Positions 23,268 to 32,568 of a stretch of DNA of 64,000 nucleotides are shown piece after piece; positions within the stretch are counted from its first letter, which is position 1; each line of letters begins with the position of its first letter. The translations under genes and the position numbers were made by a program. Source of the DNA: Syntrophus buswellii (lineage in GTDB: Bacteria; Desulfobacterota; Syntrophia; Syntrophales; Syntrophaceae); the NCBI RefSeq assembly GCF_046097065.1, contig NZ_CP175563.1, positions 2,542,001 to 2,606,000 of the forward strand. Reading direction: 5' to 3'. Below the pieces are notes generated by a model that saw only the letters and a list, made by a program, of their open reading frames with translations, searched no databases and was not told the DNA's origin.

Positions 23268-23885
23268 ATGAAATGCAGATGTGAATGGAGTGGAAACAAT
23301 CCTCTTTACATGACTTACCATGATGAGGAGTGGGGTGTGCCTGCTCATGATGACCGGTACCTATTCGAAATGCTGCTCTTAGAAGGGGCACAGGCAGGAC
23401 TGAGTTGGTTGACTATACTCAAAAAGCGAGAGAACTACCGAAAATCTTTCCATTCCTTTGATCCCGAGAAAGTAGCCGCTTATTCTGAGCGGGATGTCCA
23501 ACGCTTGCTCACCAACCCCGGCATCGTACGGAACCGCCTCAAAATAGAATCGGCGATCAAGAATGCACGGGGTGTACTAAAGATAAAAGAGGAGTATGGG
23601 ACGCTGGCCGCATTTCTCTGGCAGTATGTGGACGGAACGCCCTATCAGAATCATTGGAAATCGATAGCGGAACTGCCGGCACGGACTTATCAATCAGACG
23701 CGATGAGCAAGGACCTGAAACGCCGCGGGTTCAACTTCGTTGGTTCAACGATCTGCTATTCATTTATGCAGGCGGTCGGCATGGTGAATGACCACGTCGT
23801 TTACTGTTTTCGCCATGCTGAAGTGAAGCAAATGGCCCAGCAAATCAATACAGGGGACCGGCTGGCTGCGCCTGCCTCCCGCTGA
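23268..23885 (+). CDS. tag: DNA-3-methyladenine glycosylase I
   Basis: 205 residues. It starts MKCRCEWSGNNPLYMTYHDE EWGVP, close to the Tag N-terminus (Cys and His zinc ligands). LFEMLLLEGAQAGLSWLTIL is the alkyladenine pocket region, and GFNFVGSTICYSFMQAVGMV then NDHVVYCFRH carries the second His/Cys pair. It removes 3-methyladenine from DNA. The ORF begins 17 bases after a GTTGGGC core, so it may be a further cassette gene, but no attC is visible after it; the strong hairpin at 23890 follows instead. Confidence 0.93.
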   Translation: MKCRCEWSGNNPLYMTYHDEEWGVPAHDDRYLFEMLLLEGAQAGLSWLTILKKRENYRKSFHSFDPEKVAAYSERDVQRLLTNPGIVRNRLKIESAIKNARGVLKIKEEYGTLAAFLWQYVDGTPYQNHWKSIAELPARTYQSDAMSKDLKRRGFNFVGSTICYSFMQAVGMVNDHVVYCFRHAEVKQMAQQINTGDRLAAPASR

Positions 23886-23889
23886 TTTT

Positions 23890-23922
23890 CCCGTTCGCGC
23901 CGCCTGCGGCGGCGCGAACGGG
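23890..23922. repeat. Perfect 15-bp GC-rich hairpin after tag
   Basis: CCCGTTCGCGCCGCC pairs perfectly with GGCGGCGCGAACGGG around a three-base loop. No T run follows on either strand. It could stop tag transcription with Rho or be an extragenic palindrome. Confidence 0.55.
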
Positions 23923-23963
23923 TGCAAGCTTCGCTATTGATGTCTCTCGCCGCAAGGGGCTCG

Positions 23964-24015
23964 AACGAATAAGGACTGAGACGAGCCCGCAGGGTCGGTT
24001 CAATCCTTATTCGTT
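23964..24015. repeat. 12-bp inverted repeat with direct-repeat flanks
   Basis: AACGAATAAGGA and TCCTTATTCGTT enclose 28 bases. TGTCTCTC occurs just outside on both sides (23941 and 24015). It has an attC-like outline but lacks the RYYYAAC and GTTRRRY cores. Confidence 0.4.
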
Positions 24016-24078
24016 GTCTCTCAGTTTTGGAAGAGCAATATTCTCCCTGGCTGACGGGTCTTCTGCCATAGAAAATTT

Positions 24079-25443
24079 TTATTCTCTCCTCAATCCCAGT
24101 CTCTCCCAGAGAAAAGTGACGTCAAAGGGTTCTCCGCCAGTCTGATCGATACGGCGCGCCTCGAGCTGATCGATGGCTTTTAGCAGTTCGACCACCAATG
24201 GACGCAGCTTCTTGTCTTTCACCGCCTCAAGAGGGGATTTCCCCTTCAGAGCAGGCAGTGCAATTTCCGGCCAGGTTTCGTAGTGCTTGGCAAGGTACTG
24301 GTGGATGAGCTGGCGCTGAATTTCCTGCGGGATGTCAGGCTCCGGCGCAAGTTTTGCTGCATCAAGGGCTTTTTCCGAACGGGGATCGACGACCTCGCGG
24401 ATTTTGTAAGTGATGACACTTCCGGCGATTTCTTCCAGCCACTGCCGTGCTTCGTCGGCCAATTTCGTTGTACGGCAAAAAACCTCCAGGGTGTCCGGTC
24501 CCTTTGGCACCATGGAAGCGCGGGAGCGGCACCGCCCATCCTCCAGTTCTTCAAACCGGTTCCAGCCTTCGTCACGATCGCCGTCGACATCTTCCTGTGC
24601 TTCAAGGATACGCTCAACCTCTTTCCAGTCTGCCACCCGGTAATGATCGGTGGTCAGCAGGATTTTGTCTCCGGTTGACATGTCAACCAGTTCGGGAAGC
24701 GTTCTTATCTCCAGGATAGAGTCAAGCCAGCAGTTGATAATGATGCTGGCCGTGATGTAACGATCAATCGCGGGATCACCAGATTCATGCTCCCGCTCGC
24801 TTTTGATCTCAGCCAGGCAGTCAAGGGCCGTCTCCCTCTCCATGAGATACGTCGCACCGCTCATGACAAAACTGTCGTCCTGCCACATCAGACGGGTGCC
24901 CAAGGTATCCCATGGCACTAAAAAGCCGGTGGCCGCCCTTTCCCTGACCCGTACCGGCGGTTGGTCGGGATGAAGCATGTCTGTCAGAACCAGGCCCTGG
25001 TCTTTGATCACCTCTTTCACCTCATACAGCGACAAGGGGTGCTTTGCCAGTTCCCGAATCCACTCCCTGCCACGGGATGTCAGCAGCGGCCCGCCTTTGC
25101 CGAGAATCAGCTCGTGCGCCTTGATGTCTTTACCGTTGACATCCAGTACCGCATCCGCCAGCAGCCACTCGCCGATATTTATGGATAGGGCCTGGGCAAG
25201 TCGTGGTGACAGGTCATCAATGGCGTCCAATTTCCCTTCATCAGGCCCGTCCATGAAATCAATACGCACGGCTTCGCTGGCTTCTTCAGGATAATGCTCT
25301 TCCAACCATGAAAGGGCTGTTTGTATGGCCCGTTCTTCGTCACGACGACGCGACGCAAACTGGTCATCCTTTGCCAGGCAGCACTTCTTGTATTTTTTTC
25401 CGCTGCCGCAGGGGCAGAGGTCGTTACGGCCGATTTTATTCAT
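24079..25443 (-). CDS. SEC-C motif protein with C-terminal MbcA/ParS-like region
   Basis: 454 residues. A SEC-C zinc motif sits at the N-terminus (GRNDLCPCGSGKKYKKCC, residues 5-22), as in the SecA tail and many accessory proteins. The middle is unassigned and acidic, with an AEIKSEREHESGDPAIDRYI stretch. The C-terminal ALKGKSPLEAVKDKKLRPLV resembles the end of MbcA/ParS/Xre-type antitoxin proteins (DUF2384). The SEC-C part suggests zinc binding and protein or nucleic-acid contact; nothing shows an enzymatic activity. The gene stands alone, transcribed against the cassettes, and is probably just outside the integron. Confidence 0.6.
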   Translation of the reverse strand: MNKIGRNDLCPCGSGKKYKKCCLAKDDQFASRRRDEERAIQTALSWLEEHYPEEASEAVRIDFMDGPDEGKLDAIDDLSPRLAQALSINIGEWLLADAVLDVNGKDIKAHELILGKGGPLLTSRGREWIRELAKHPLSLYEVKEVIKDQGLVLTDMLHPDQPPVRVRERAATGFLVPWDTLGTRLMWQDDSFVMSGATYLMERETALDCLAEIKSEREHESGDPAIDRYITASIIINCWLDSILEIRTLPELVDMSTGDKILLTTDHYRVADWKEVERILEAQEDVDGDRDEGWNRFEELEDGRCRSRASMVPKGPDTLEVFCRTTKLADEARQWLEEIAGSVITYKIREVVDPRSEKALDAAKLAPEPDIPQEIQRQLIHQYLAKHYETWPEIALPALKGKSPLEAVKDKKLRPLVVELLKAIDQLEARRIDQTGGEPFDVTFLWERLGLRRE

Positions 25444-26097
25444 ATGATTTCAACCTTGCATGGTAAATGTATTTAAAATGAGGCCCTTGTCTATTTTTTA
25501 ACGCTGCGGAAGGAATTCACCGCCTTGTCTAGCATCAAGCGGCTTTTTTTCCAAGAGGGATCATGAACCCAACAAGGTCCCGCCAACGTTCATCTTGGAA
25601 GGATTTGGATTGTAACGGATTATAAGCCGAATTTGTTAAAAAAAGATTTGGCATTGGAAATGGCCAAGTTCCTGTAAAAATGAGGAGTGAGGTTCAGGAA
25701 CAGGCAGAGGGAAATGACTGCTCTCCAGAACGAATGAGATTTACAGGAATAGGATGGTCCGTATGGAGTTTGTTTTCGATACCCCTTTGTCCTCTGTTGA
25801 ATTCCAGGAGTTGTTTCGGCGAGGTCTTCTCAGATTTCAGTCTGGTGATCAGCTTAACGGTTTCGCTTCGTTTTTTGCCGGTTTTGAGGATTACGTATGG
25901 CGTTCGATACAGGCTGGGCAATCGTGATTCCCTGCTGGTGGATAAAGGCCGAAACGAGATGAACCTTGGTCCCGTCCTGTCAAGGGGGCGTATAAAAAAA
26001 GCTTTGGACTGCCGTGAACTTTTCGTCCGCTATAAAACAGTTGCCACAATAAACGCTACGGCGATATAGTGACATAATGTTAAGAAGGTAATCTTAT
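25444..26097. other. Gene-poor stretch with decayed coding fragments
   Basis: About 650 bases. A 57-codon ORF at 25754-25927 (+) starts MVRMEFVFDTPLSSVEFQEL and has a protein-like composition but no known motif and no clear ribosome-binding site. Other fragments open without starts. This looks like gene debris between the SEC-C gene and a broken toxin-antitoxin module. Confidence 0.45.
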
Positions 26098-26400
26098 GAG
26101 AGAGCGACGGTATATTTAGACCCGGAATTACACAAAGCCCTTCGATTGAAAAAGCTACTGAAACAGCTCTGTCTTTATCGAAGTTGGTTAATGATGCTAT
26201 TAGGGAGTCTCTTGCAGAAGACGCGGAAGACATCGCGGCATTTGAAGACAGAACGAAAGATCCGAGACCGCCGGGCCATGAAAAACTTACGGGACAAGAG
26301 AAGTATCGTATTCGCCAAGACACATACAGAATTATATATTTCATTCAAGAACAGGAGCTTACGCTGGGGGTAGTCAGAGCTGGGCCTCGCGGAAGGGGGG
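26098..26400 (+). pseudogene. Fused and frameshifted toxin-antitoxin remnant (RHH antitoxin / RelE-ParE toxin)
   Basis: Bases 26101-26153 read ATVYLDPELHKALRLK, the start of a ribbon-helix-helix antitoxin. A one-base shift in an A run (TTGAAAAAG) moves the frame, and the rest (TALSLSKLVNDAIRESLAED, then AEDIAAFEDR) continues the antitoxin. Without a stop the sequence passes into DPRPPGHEKLTGQEKYRIRQ and TYRIIYFIQEQEL, the core of a RelE/ParE toxin whose first half is missing. A deletion has joined the two genes. Neither product can be functional as written. TA modules of this type are common in accessory DNA. Confidence 0.75.
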
Positions 26401-26758
26401 TATCTGAATGGTCTATTTCTTACCGGGCAAGTTCTTGTGCGAGCAGAGCCAAAGATGTGGGATCTCCACCGTTTCGTCATCAAATCCTCGAAGAGATGGG
26501 CAAGCGCAAGCGGACAACACATCTGGTCGAGTAATCCGAGACAGCAGTGAGGATAAGTCGAACAGCGAAGCCCAAGAGAATCGCTCACGGCCCGCCAGTA
26601 AAGAAAGGAAGCCGCGACGCTCCGTTTGGCAGCCGCCTCGCCTACATGCAGGCCACGGACATGAACATCCAGAATCATCCGGCCGGACTTGCCACCGGAG
26701 ACCACCGGCAGCGTCAACAATCGATCACGGAGGGACTCCTCGACATCGGAGGCCCTTC

Positions 26759-28192
26759 GTGATTCGAATTTGGGGCCTTGCCTGGTCTCGTCCGGCTCGA
26801 CTCATCTACGCCACATTCCTTTGCTGCACTATCTTCACGTTCACCTCAGTTGCTGCCCAACCGTTAGACGGTAGAGAGGATAAGCCGATGCCATCGATAG
26901 CGCCTGACGGCAAACCCGAGTCCCCAGGCAAAGTCGAAGTCCAACCCGTCGCCAAGGATAACGAGATCAGGAAGCGAATCGCTGATATTCTTATAACGAC
27001 AAGCTGGTTCGGCGAGCCCAGGGTCGCGGTCCAGGAAGGAATCGTTTTCCTGAAAGGAACGACGGAAAACGATGAATTCAAGCAATGGGCCGGTGATTTA
27101 GCGAAAAATACGGAAGGCGTGGTTGCAGTCGTCAATCAAATCGAAGTGGCCCCTGCCACGATTTGGGATTTCGATCCAACCTTTCAGGAACTGAATGATC
27201 TTGCACGCGGATTTGTTCGATTGCTGCCCATGATCGTGGTGGCGCTGATCGTGATCACTATTTCATGGATCCTCGCCAGGTTAACGGTTTACTTACTGCG
27301 TCGCGGGCTTCTGGCTCGATCCCTCAGCCACCTTTTGCGCGAAGTAATGGCCCGGACTGGCGGCATGCTTGTAATGCTCGCCGGCCTGTACCTTGTGCTC
27401 CGTATCGCGGGGCTCACGCAACTCGCGCTTACGGTGGTGGGCGGCACAGGTCTGATTGGCTTGGTGTTGGGCATCGCATTCCGTGAAATCACTGAGAATT
27501 TTCTCGCCAGTCTCTTTCTAAGCTTGCAGCAACCGTTTCGTGAAGGCGATCTCGTAGAAGTGGCTGGCGTGACGGGTTACGTTCAGCGGCTGACCTCTCG
27601 CACGACTGTTCTGATGACACTCGACGGCAATCAAGTGCAAGTCCCCAATTCGACCGTCTTCAAAAGCACGATCCGGAATTTCACAAGCAATCCCAATCGC
27701 CGCGATGATTTCATCGTGGGTATCGGCTACGACGATTCCATCCCTTTTGCCCAGGAAGTCGCCTTGAAGGTGCTCGCTGAACATCCGGCCGTTTTGAGTG
27801 AACCCGAACCTTTGGTACTTGTGGAAAGCCTTGGACCGTCCACGGTAAACCTACGTGTTTATTTCTGGCTCGATGGAGGTCAACACAGCTGGTTGAAGGT
27901 GAAATCGTCCGTCATTCGGCTCGTAAAACGGGCCTTCCAGGATTCGGGAATCTCGCTGCCGGATGAGGCTCGCGAAGTCACCTTCCCCCACGGGGTGCCT
28001 GTGCGCATGATAGAAGACGAAGGGGCTGTGGAATCAGCCACGGCGAAGCCGACCGCCGAGCCCGAAACAGTCGCGACCAAGGCGGAAGCTAGCCTGCAAA
28101 GCGAAGCAGAGGAAATCAAAGAACAGGCGCGCAGATCTTGGACCCCTGGTGAGAATCTCTTAACTCTATCGTCGTCTACGGATGACAGTTGA
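26759..28192 (+). CDS. Mechanosensitive channel of the MscS family with N-terminal BON domain
   Basis: 477 residues from the GTG at 26759, chosen because GGAGG lies six bases upstream; the frame is open for 117 codons further up, but those lack coding character. A signal segment (YATFLCCTIFTFTSVAAQ) is followed by a BON domain at about 70-140 (RKRIADILITTSWFGEPRVA, GIVFLKGTTENDEF). Three membrane helices lead into GTGLIGLVLGIAFREITENF (pore helix). The MscS beta domain follows: LQQPFREGDLVEV, then GYVQRLTSRTTVLMTLDG and VQVPNSTVFKSTIRNFT. The tail is acidic. It should release solutes under osmotic downshock from the inner membrane. The BON part faces the periplasm and may bind lipid. Confidence 0.9.
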   Translation: MIRIWGLAWSRPARLIYATFLCCTIFTFTSVAAQPLDGREDKPMPSIAPDGKPESPGKVEVQPVAKDNEIRKRIADILITTSWFGEPRVAVQEGIVFLKGTTENDEFKQWAGDLAKNTEGVVAVVNQIEVAPATIWDFDPTFQELNDLARGFVRLLPMIVVALIVITISWILARLTVYLLRRGLLARSLSHLLREVMARTGGMLVMLAGLYLVLRIAGLTQLALTVVGGTGLIGLVLGIAFREITENFLASLFLSLQQPFREGDLVEVAGVTGYVQRLTSRTTVLMTLDGNQVQVPNSTVFKSTIRNFTSNPNRRDDFIVGIGYDDSIPFAQEVALKVLAEHPAVLSEPEPLVLVESLGPSTVNLRVYFWLDGGQHSWLKVKSSVIRLVKRAFQDSGISLPDEAREVTFPHGVPVRMIEDEGAVESATAKPTAEPETVATKAEASLQSEAEEIKEQARRSWTPGENLLTLSSSTDDS

Positions 28193-28291
28193 AGGAGCGT
28201 GGGGTCGATCAAAGAGGGTGCTGAATGCGTATGGGAATCGATGACGTCCGCTTTCAGCGACGCAGCGGCTAATGTGCCAGGAGGACCGAAG

Positions 28292-29554
28292 ATGTGGGAT
28301 AACCTGAGCTTCGTCATCAAGCGTCTCCGTGAGCGATTATGGATCAAGCCGCTCATCGTATGTGTGCTTTCCATTGGCGCAGTTTTTCTTGCCAATCTCA
28401 TGGACATGGCCGAACTCGGCCATTTGCTGCCAGAGATCACGAAGGAATCGGCCGAAACTTTACTCAAGATCATGGCGTCAAGCATGTTGATGATGGCCAC
28501 GTTCGCCGTGGCCTCGATGGTAGCCGCTTATGCATCGGCAAGTAGTACCGCGACGCCCCGATCCTTTCCGCTGATCATCTCCGATGACGTTTCGCAGAAT
28601 GCGCTCTCGGTGTTTATCGGCGCGTTTATCTACAGCGTGATCGCGCTCGTTGCGCTAATGAACGGGCTTTATGGTGGAAGGACCAGTCAGTTTATCCTGT
28701 TTTCCCTGACCATAGTTGTGCTCGCAGTCATCATTATCACCTTCATCTGGTGGGTCGACAACATCGCCCGGCTCGGCCGGCTGGGACATACGATTGACAA
28801 GGTGGAAGCGGCAGCCGTGGAGGCGATTCGGAAGCGGCAGTCGGCACCGCGCCTTGGGGGGGTCGCGTCGTTCAGTCTCCCAGATGGGGGCCGGGCGGTC
28901 TTCGGAAAAGCCATCGGTTACGTACAGCGTGTTGACACCGCCGCGCTGCAGGCGCGGGCGGTGGAGTCGCAACTGAGAATTGTTGTGGCGGCGTTGCCCG
29001 GCACCTTTTGCACGCCAAACCGCCCTGTTGCGTGGGTCATCCGGGAAACATCAGGCAGTGTGTCCGACGAGGACGCCGAAGCAATCGCTGCCACGTTCGT
29101 GATTGGTGGCTCGAGGGTTTTTGATCAGGATCCGCGGTTTGGACTGGTGGCCCTTTCGGAGATCGCCAGCCGCGCGCTTTCGCCCGCGGTCAATGATCCG
29201 GGGACCGCTATCGACGTCACGGGCACACTTGTCCGCCTGTTCGTCATGTGGGACGAGTGTGGCAAGGAGGATGACGTTTCCACGGTACAGTTCGACCGCG
29301 TTGCAGTGCCGGAATTGTCCGTGGCAGATATGTTCGACGACGCTTTTACCGGAATCGCCCGAGACGGTGCGGGTGCTGTAGAAGTGGTCATACGGCTGCT
29401 CAAGGCCCTCGAAGCGCTTGCCGCGACCGAGGACCCTGCAATGCGCGACAACGCGTTGCGGCATGCCCGTCTCGCGCAGGTTCGCGCCGAGAAGGTACTG
29501 AAGGTTCCCGAGGATCTCGCAGCCGTAAGAAAGGCAGCCAGGTTTGCGGTGTGA
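28292..29554 (+). CDS. DUF2254 family membrane protein
   Basis: 420 residues from the ATG at 28292, preceded by AGGAGG seven bases away and giving the family-typical start MWDNLSFVIKRLRERLWIKP. A GTG at 28199 would add 31 residues but abuts its own box. Four membrane helices lie in the first 190 residues (LIVCVLSIGAVFLANLMDMA; then FAVASMVAAYASAS; FIGAFIYSVIALVALMNGLY; IVVLAVIIITFIWWVD). The soluble C-terminal half has DPRFGLVALSEIASRALSPA with NDPGTAID, the family signature. Function is unknown. It lies about 100 bases after the BON-MscS gene and probably shares its transcript. Confidence 0.85.
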   Translation: MWDNLSFVIKRLRERLWIKPLIVCVLSIGAVFLANLMDMAELGHLLPEITKESAETLLKIMASSMLMMATFAVASMVAAYASASSTATPRSFPLIISDDVSQNALSVFIGAFIYSVIALVALMNGLYGGRTSQFILFSLTIVVLAVIIITFIWWVDNIARLGRLGHTIDKVEAAAVEAIRKRQSAPRLGGVASFSLPDGGRAVFGKAIGYVQRVDTAALQARAVESQLRIVVAALPGTFCTPNRPVAWVIRETSGSVSDEDAEAIAATFVIGGSRVFDQDPRFGLVALSEIASRALSPAVNDPGTAIDVTGTLVRLFVMWDECGKEDDVSTVQFDRVAVPELSVADMFDDAFTGIARDGAGAVEVVIRLLKALEALAATEDPAMRDNALRHARLAQVRAEKVLKVPEDLAAVRKAARFAV

Positions 29555-30111
29555 CGGGAAAGACCGATCCAAGCGGTGAACCTGAGCGGTCCCAAACTTG
29601 GTCCCCGATTATTCTTCCAGCTTTCTTGTTTTTTTGGGGATGCTTACCCAGAATAGATTACATAAACAGAAACGCCCTAAATGTAATTCTTTTTTTCTTT
29701 GTTCAGACGGTTTCCAAGGACAAATATACCCCACCCGGTACGGGGAACATCCAGGTCAGCTCTTTGATCCTTTGCATGTTGTGCTGACTTACCCGGAGAC
29801 TCGGACTTTTGTGCCGTTTCTATTCATCGGCGCATAGCTTTGCGCTCCGGCTTCCTTCGAAGGGGCCTCACTGTTCCGCCCTTGCCTTCGGCCAGGGTCT
29901 GTGTCAATATATAAATCATTGACAGGACTCACATACAGGGGACTTTCATCCCATAAGTTCACGCCCATGCCGGACTTACACAACCGCATTAACACGGGTG
30001 GCCAAAACCGTTGCGCTTCTTTGCCAGCCGGTTATGCTGAGCGTCAGCCAGGAAATCGAATAGTAGCGCGGCTACGCCGTCGCCATCGTATACCTCAGCG
30101 GGGAGATACGC
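29555..30111 (-). other. Structured non-coding stretch, possibly a group II intron RNA fragment
   Basis: About 550 bases without a supported gene. On the minus strand several hairpins are visible; for example GTCAGC and GCTGAC enclose a 20-odd base loop near 29770, and the surrounding stretch is dense in GC-rich complementary segments. From memory the sequence style (TTATGGGATGAAAGTCCCC near 29950) recalls the 5' RNA domains of some bacterial group II introns, but domain V and a reverse transcriptase are absent. A small leftward ORF at 29789-29995 is probably incidental. Confidence 0.25.
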
Positions 30112-30969
30112 ATGACCTGGACACTGATAACCATACTGGCAATGGCCGCGATGATCATCGTGCTCCGGCTCACTGCTTGGTGGGGGTTGCGCCTGGTTAT
30201 CCGCCTTTTCGGTAAGTGGAAGACGGCTCTCAAGCAAGTCCGGGTTATCAAAGACATTTCTGGAATTGGTTCGAGGATCAGAGTGTCTTTTCCTGGGACG
30301 ACAAGGTTGTTACTTGCGCGGCTGACGCCGAGCCGGTATACCGGGCTTCCCTTGACGCTCATTGTCATCGCCGCGCTTTACATCGCCGCCTTGCTTGGGG
30401 GGCTGGTCGAGGAGCTGCTGGAAGCGGACAAACTCGTCCGCCTCGATGAATATATTAATCAACGAATTGGCCCAATTCGCACAGATGGCATGATCACCGT
30501 TTTCATCTGGATCACTGATATTGGCGGATCAGCCACCCTGGTAGCCGTGGCGCTTGTGACCACCGGTCTGTTGTGGGCGCACTACCGTAGACACATGATT
30601 GCTCCGCTATGGCTGACCATTCTCGGATCGCAGATCACCACGTATGCAGGGAAGTTCGTGCTGGCACGACAACGGCCGGAGTTCGTGACGGAGGTTGCCG
30701 CCATTACACCTTCGTTTCCCAGCGGCCATGCTACGAGCGCAATGGCGGTATATGGTTTCATCGCCTATATTGTTGCCAGGGATCTTATGACGACGCGGCA
30801 GCGCTTCGAACTGATCTATTGGACAGCTGTTCTCATTGGCCTGATCGGCTTCAGCCGAATGTTGCTGGGCCTGCACTATGCCAGTGATGTTGCTGCGGGA
30901 TTCCTTGTCGGTGGATTCTGGCTGCTGTTTGGGTCTGCCCTCGCAGAGTACAAGCACCGCCAGCGCTAA
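30112..30969 (+). CDS. PAP2-family membrane phosphatase
   Basis: 285 residues with about six membrane helices. The phosphatase signature is complete: KFVLARQRP (motif 1, KX6RP), PSFPSGHAT (motif 2) and SRMLLGLHYASDV (motif 3, SRX5HX3D). It would dephosphorylate lipid phosphates, such as undecaprenyl diphosphate or phosphatidate, with the active site at the periplasmic face. An amphipathic segment (LFGKWKTALKQVRVIKDI) precedes the third helix. The start follows GGGGAG. It sits in a run of membrane and stress genes on the plus strand after DUF2254, but a 550-base gap separates it from that gene. Confidence 0.9.
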   Translation: MTWTLITILAMAAMIIVLRLTAWWGLRLVIRLFGKWKTALKQVRVIKDISGIGSRIRVSFPGTTRLLLARLTPSRYTGLPLTLIVIAALYIAALLGGLVEELLEADKLVRLDEYINQRIGPIRTDGMITVFIWITDIGGSATLVAVALVTTGLLWAHYRRHMIAPLWLTILGSQITTYAGKFVLARQRPEFVTEVAAITPSFPSGHATSAMAVYGFIAYIVARDLMTTRQRFELIYWTAVLIGLIGFSRMLLGLHYASDVAAGFLVGGFWLLFGSALAEYKHRQR

Positions 30970-30999
30970 ACGGCTGACCTCAACGCCATACGGACGGGG

Positions 31000-31140
31000 A
31001 TGACTTTTGGTGATTCCCGGGTCATGAAAAGCATGGGAAAGGAATTCCCCGAAACAGAACGATTTGAATTGTTTACCGGCAACAAGAGCATTAACAATAT
31101 CCGGCTCTATCAAAGACCCGGGGCTAAAAGGCATCGTGAG
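31000..31140 (+). pseudogene. C-terminal fragment of a GNAT acetyltransferase
   Basis: The frame reads MGKEFPETERFELFTGNKSI followed by NNIRLYQRPGAK, very like the last conserved strand and helix of GNAT N-acetyltransferases (LFTGxxSxxNIxLYxKLGY). The acetyl-CoA-binding part is missing and there is no room for it. It is a leftover. Confidence 0.55.
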
Positions 31141-31223
31141 GAGGATTTGTTGTCGGAAGTCCGACTGTCTTTATGGAGTGCACCCGCCGAATGGGACGCA
31201 TTAAGTCACAGAGAGGGAACAGA

Positions 31224-32378
31224 ATGAATACGTTGGATAATGACTTTGCAGCAGGACTCTTGGAAAATTGTGATCCCCCTTGCCTTTCGCTTTACCAACC
31301 GACGCATCGACACTACCCGGACAATCAGCAAGATCCGATACGGTTCAGGAATCTTGTGAAGGCGCTTGAGGAATCGCTCCTGAAACAGTTCCGGAAGGAT
31401 GAGATATGGCCATTGCTGAAACCACTTCTGGCACTGACCAATAATTTCGACTTCTGGAATCACTCCCTCGACGGCTTGGCAGTGCTGAGTGCAAGGGGCA
31501 TGTTCCGGGTTTACAAGCTACAGAGGCCGATCGCCGAATTGGCCGTCGTGGCGGATAGCTTCCACACCAAGCCCCTGATGCGCATCCGTCAGTCAGCCGA
31601 CCGCTACCACGTTCTCGGCCTGAACCGAAAGGAGATCAAATTATTCGAGGGTAACCGTGATGTTTTAGACGAGATCGAACCAGCCCAGGATGTCCCACGG
31701 ACGATCAACGAGGCGTTGGGAGAAGAGTTGACCGAACCACACCAGACCGTCGCTTCATACGGAGGTGTGGGTGCCGGATGCTCGCCCATGCGTCACGGTC
31801 ACGGCGGCAAAGAGTCTGAGCTGGACATCGATGCGAAACGCTTCTTCCGCGCCGTTGACCGCGCAATCATGAAACACCACTCTCAACCATCGGGGCTGCC
31901 GCTGATCCTAGCGGCACTGCCGCAGCATCATCATATATTTCACGATGCCAGCCAAAATCCTTTTCTGATAGATGAAAGCATCGATATCCACCCGGATGCT
32001 CTGTCGTCGATCGACGAACTCCGGTTACGCGCCTGGCAGATTATGGAGCCTCGCTATCTGGCGCGCCTGGCGGCACTGGTTGATGAGTTCGGCAATGCGA
32101 GATCCAAGGGGCTCGGTGACGGAGAGATTGCACATGTAGCCAAGGCAGTAGTGGATGGGCGGGTCTCCAAACTGCTGATCGAAGCCGACCGCGAAATTCC
32201 CGGCCGCTTGAATACTGCAAACGGCGACATCGAGTTGGACAACTTGACACACCCGGAGGTGGATGACTTGCTCGACGACCTGGGAACGTTAGCGTTGAAA
32301 ATGAGCGGCCAAGTCATTGTAGTCCCCACCGAACGGATGCCCACGAAGACTGGAATAGCTGCGATCTACCGTTACTGA
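31224..32378 (+). CDS. Bacterial archaeo-eukaryotic release factor-like protein (baeRF family 3)
   Basis: 384 residues; the ATG at 31224 follows GAGAGGGAACAGA. The start (FAAGLLENCDPPCLSLYQPT with RHYPDNQQDPIRFRNLVKAL) and the central RHGHGGKESELDIDAKRFFR then AVDRAIMKHH agree with the baeRF (host-encoded bacterial eRF1-like) group. The end, DDLLDDLGTLALKMSGQVIV plus VPTERMPTKTGIAAIYRY, is the usual L7Ae-like C-terminus of that family. These proteins are predicted to act on stalled or damaged ribosomes, but no biochemical role is established to my knowledge. It follows the PAP2 gene at a distance on the same strand. The family call rests on recalled motifs. Confidence 0.72.
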   Translation: MNTLDNDFAAGLLENCDPPCLSLYQPTHRHYPDNQQDPIRFRNLVKALEESLLKQFRKDEIWPLLKPLLALTNNFDFWNHSLDGLAVLSARGMFRVYKLQRPIAELAVVADSFHTKPLMRIRQSADRYHVLGLNRKEIKLFEGNRDVLDEIEPAQDVPRTINEALGEELTEPHQTVASYGGVGAGCSPMRHGHGGKESELDIDAKRFFRAVDRAIMKHHSQPSGLPLILAALPQHHHIFHDASQNPFLIDESIDIHPDALSSIDELRLRAWQIMEPRYLARLAALVDEFGNARSKGLGDGEIAHVAKAVVDGRVSKLLIEADREIPGRLNTANGDIELDNLTHPEVDDLLDDLGTLALKMSGQVIVVPTERMPTKTGIAAIYRY

Positions 32379-32568
32379 ATCGCAATTACTTCAAGGGCAG
32401 AAGAACGAGCTTAATCAGATTCGGATCACTACCGATAGCAACATCAAGGATCATGACCGGGTGGCTCAAGAGATTGGACAAGAGGACCAATCTGTACTCG
32501 GAGGTGATGTATAAGATATTGCGGCGATTTGTGGCCGCCGTTAGATGGCGTTTACCGGAGGAGCATGG

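Noticed and set aside
23890..23922. Classical intrinsic terminator after tag
   Set aside because: The stem is perfect but no T run follows on either strand.
23964..24015. attC site
   Set aside because: The outline is hairpin-like, but neither core sequence is present.
26408..26758. Long N-terminal extension of the MscS protein
   Set aside because: The open frame continues upstream, but it lacks coding character; the GTG at 26759 has an ideal ribosome-binding site and opens a signal peptide.
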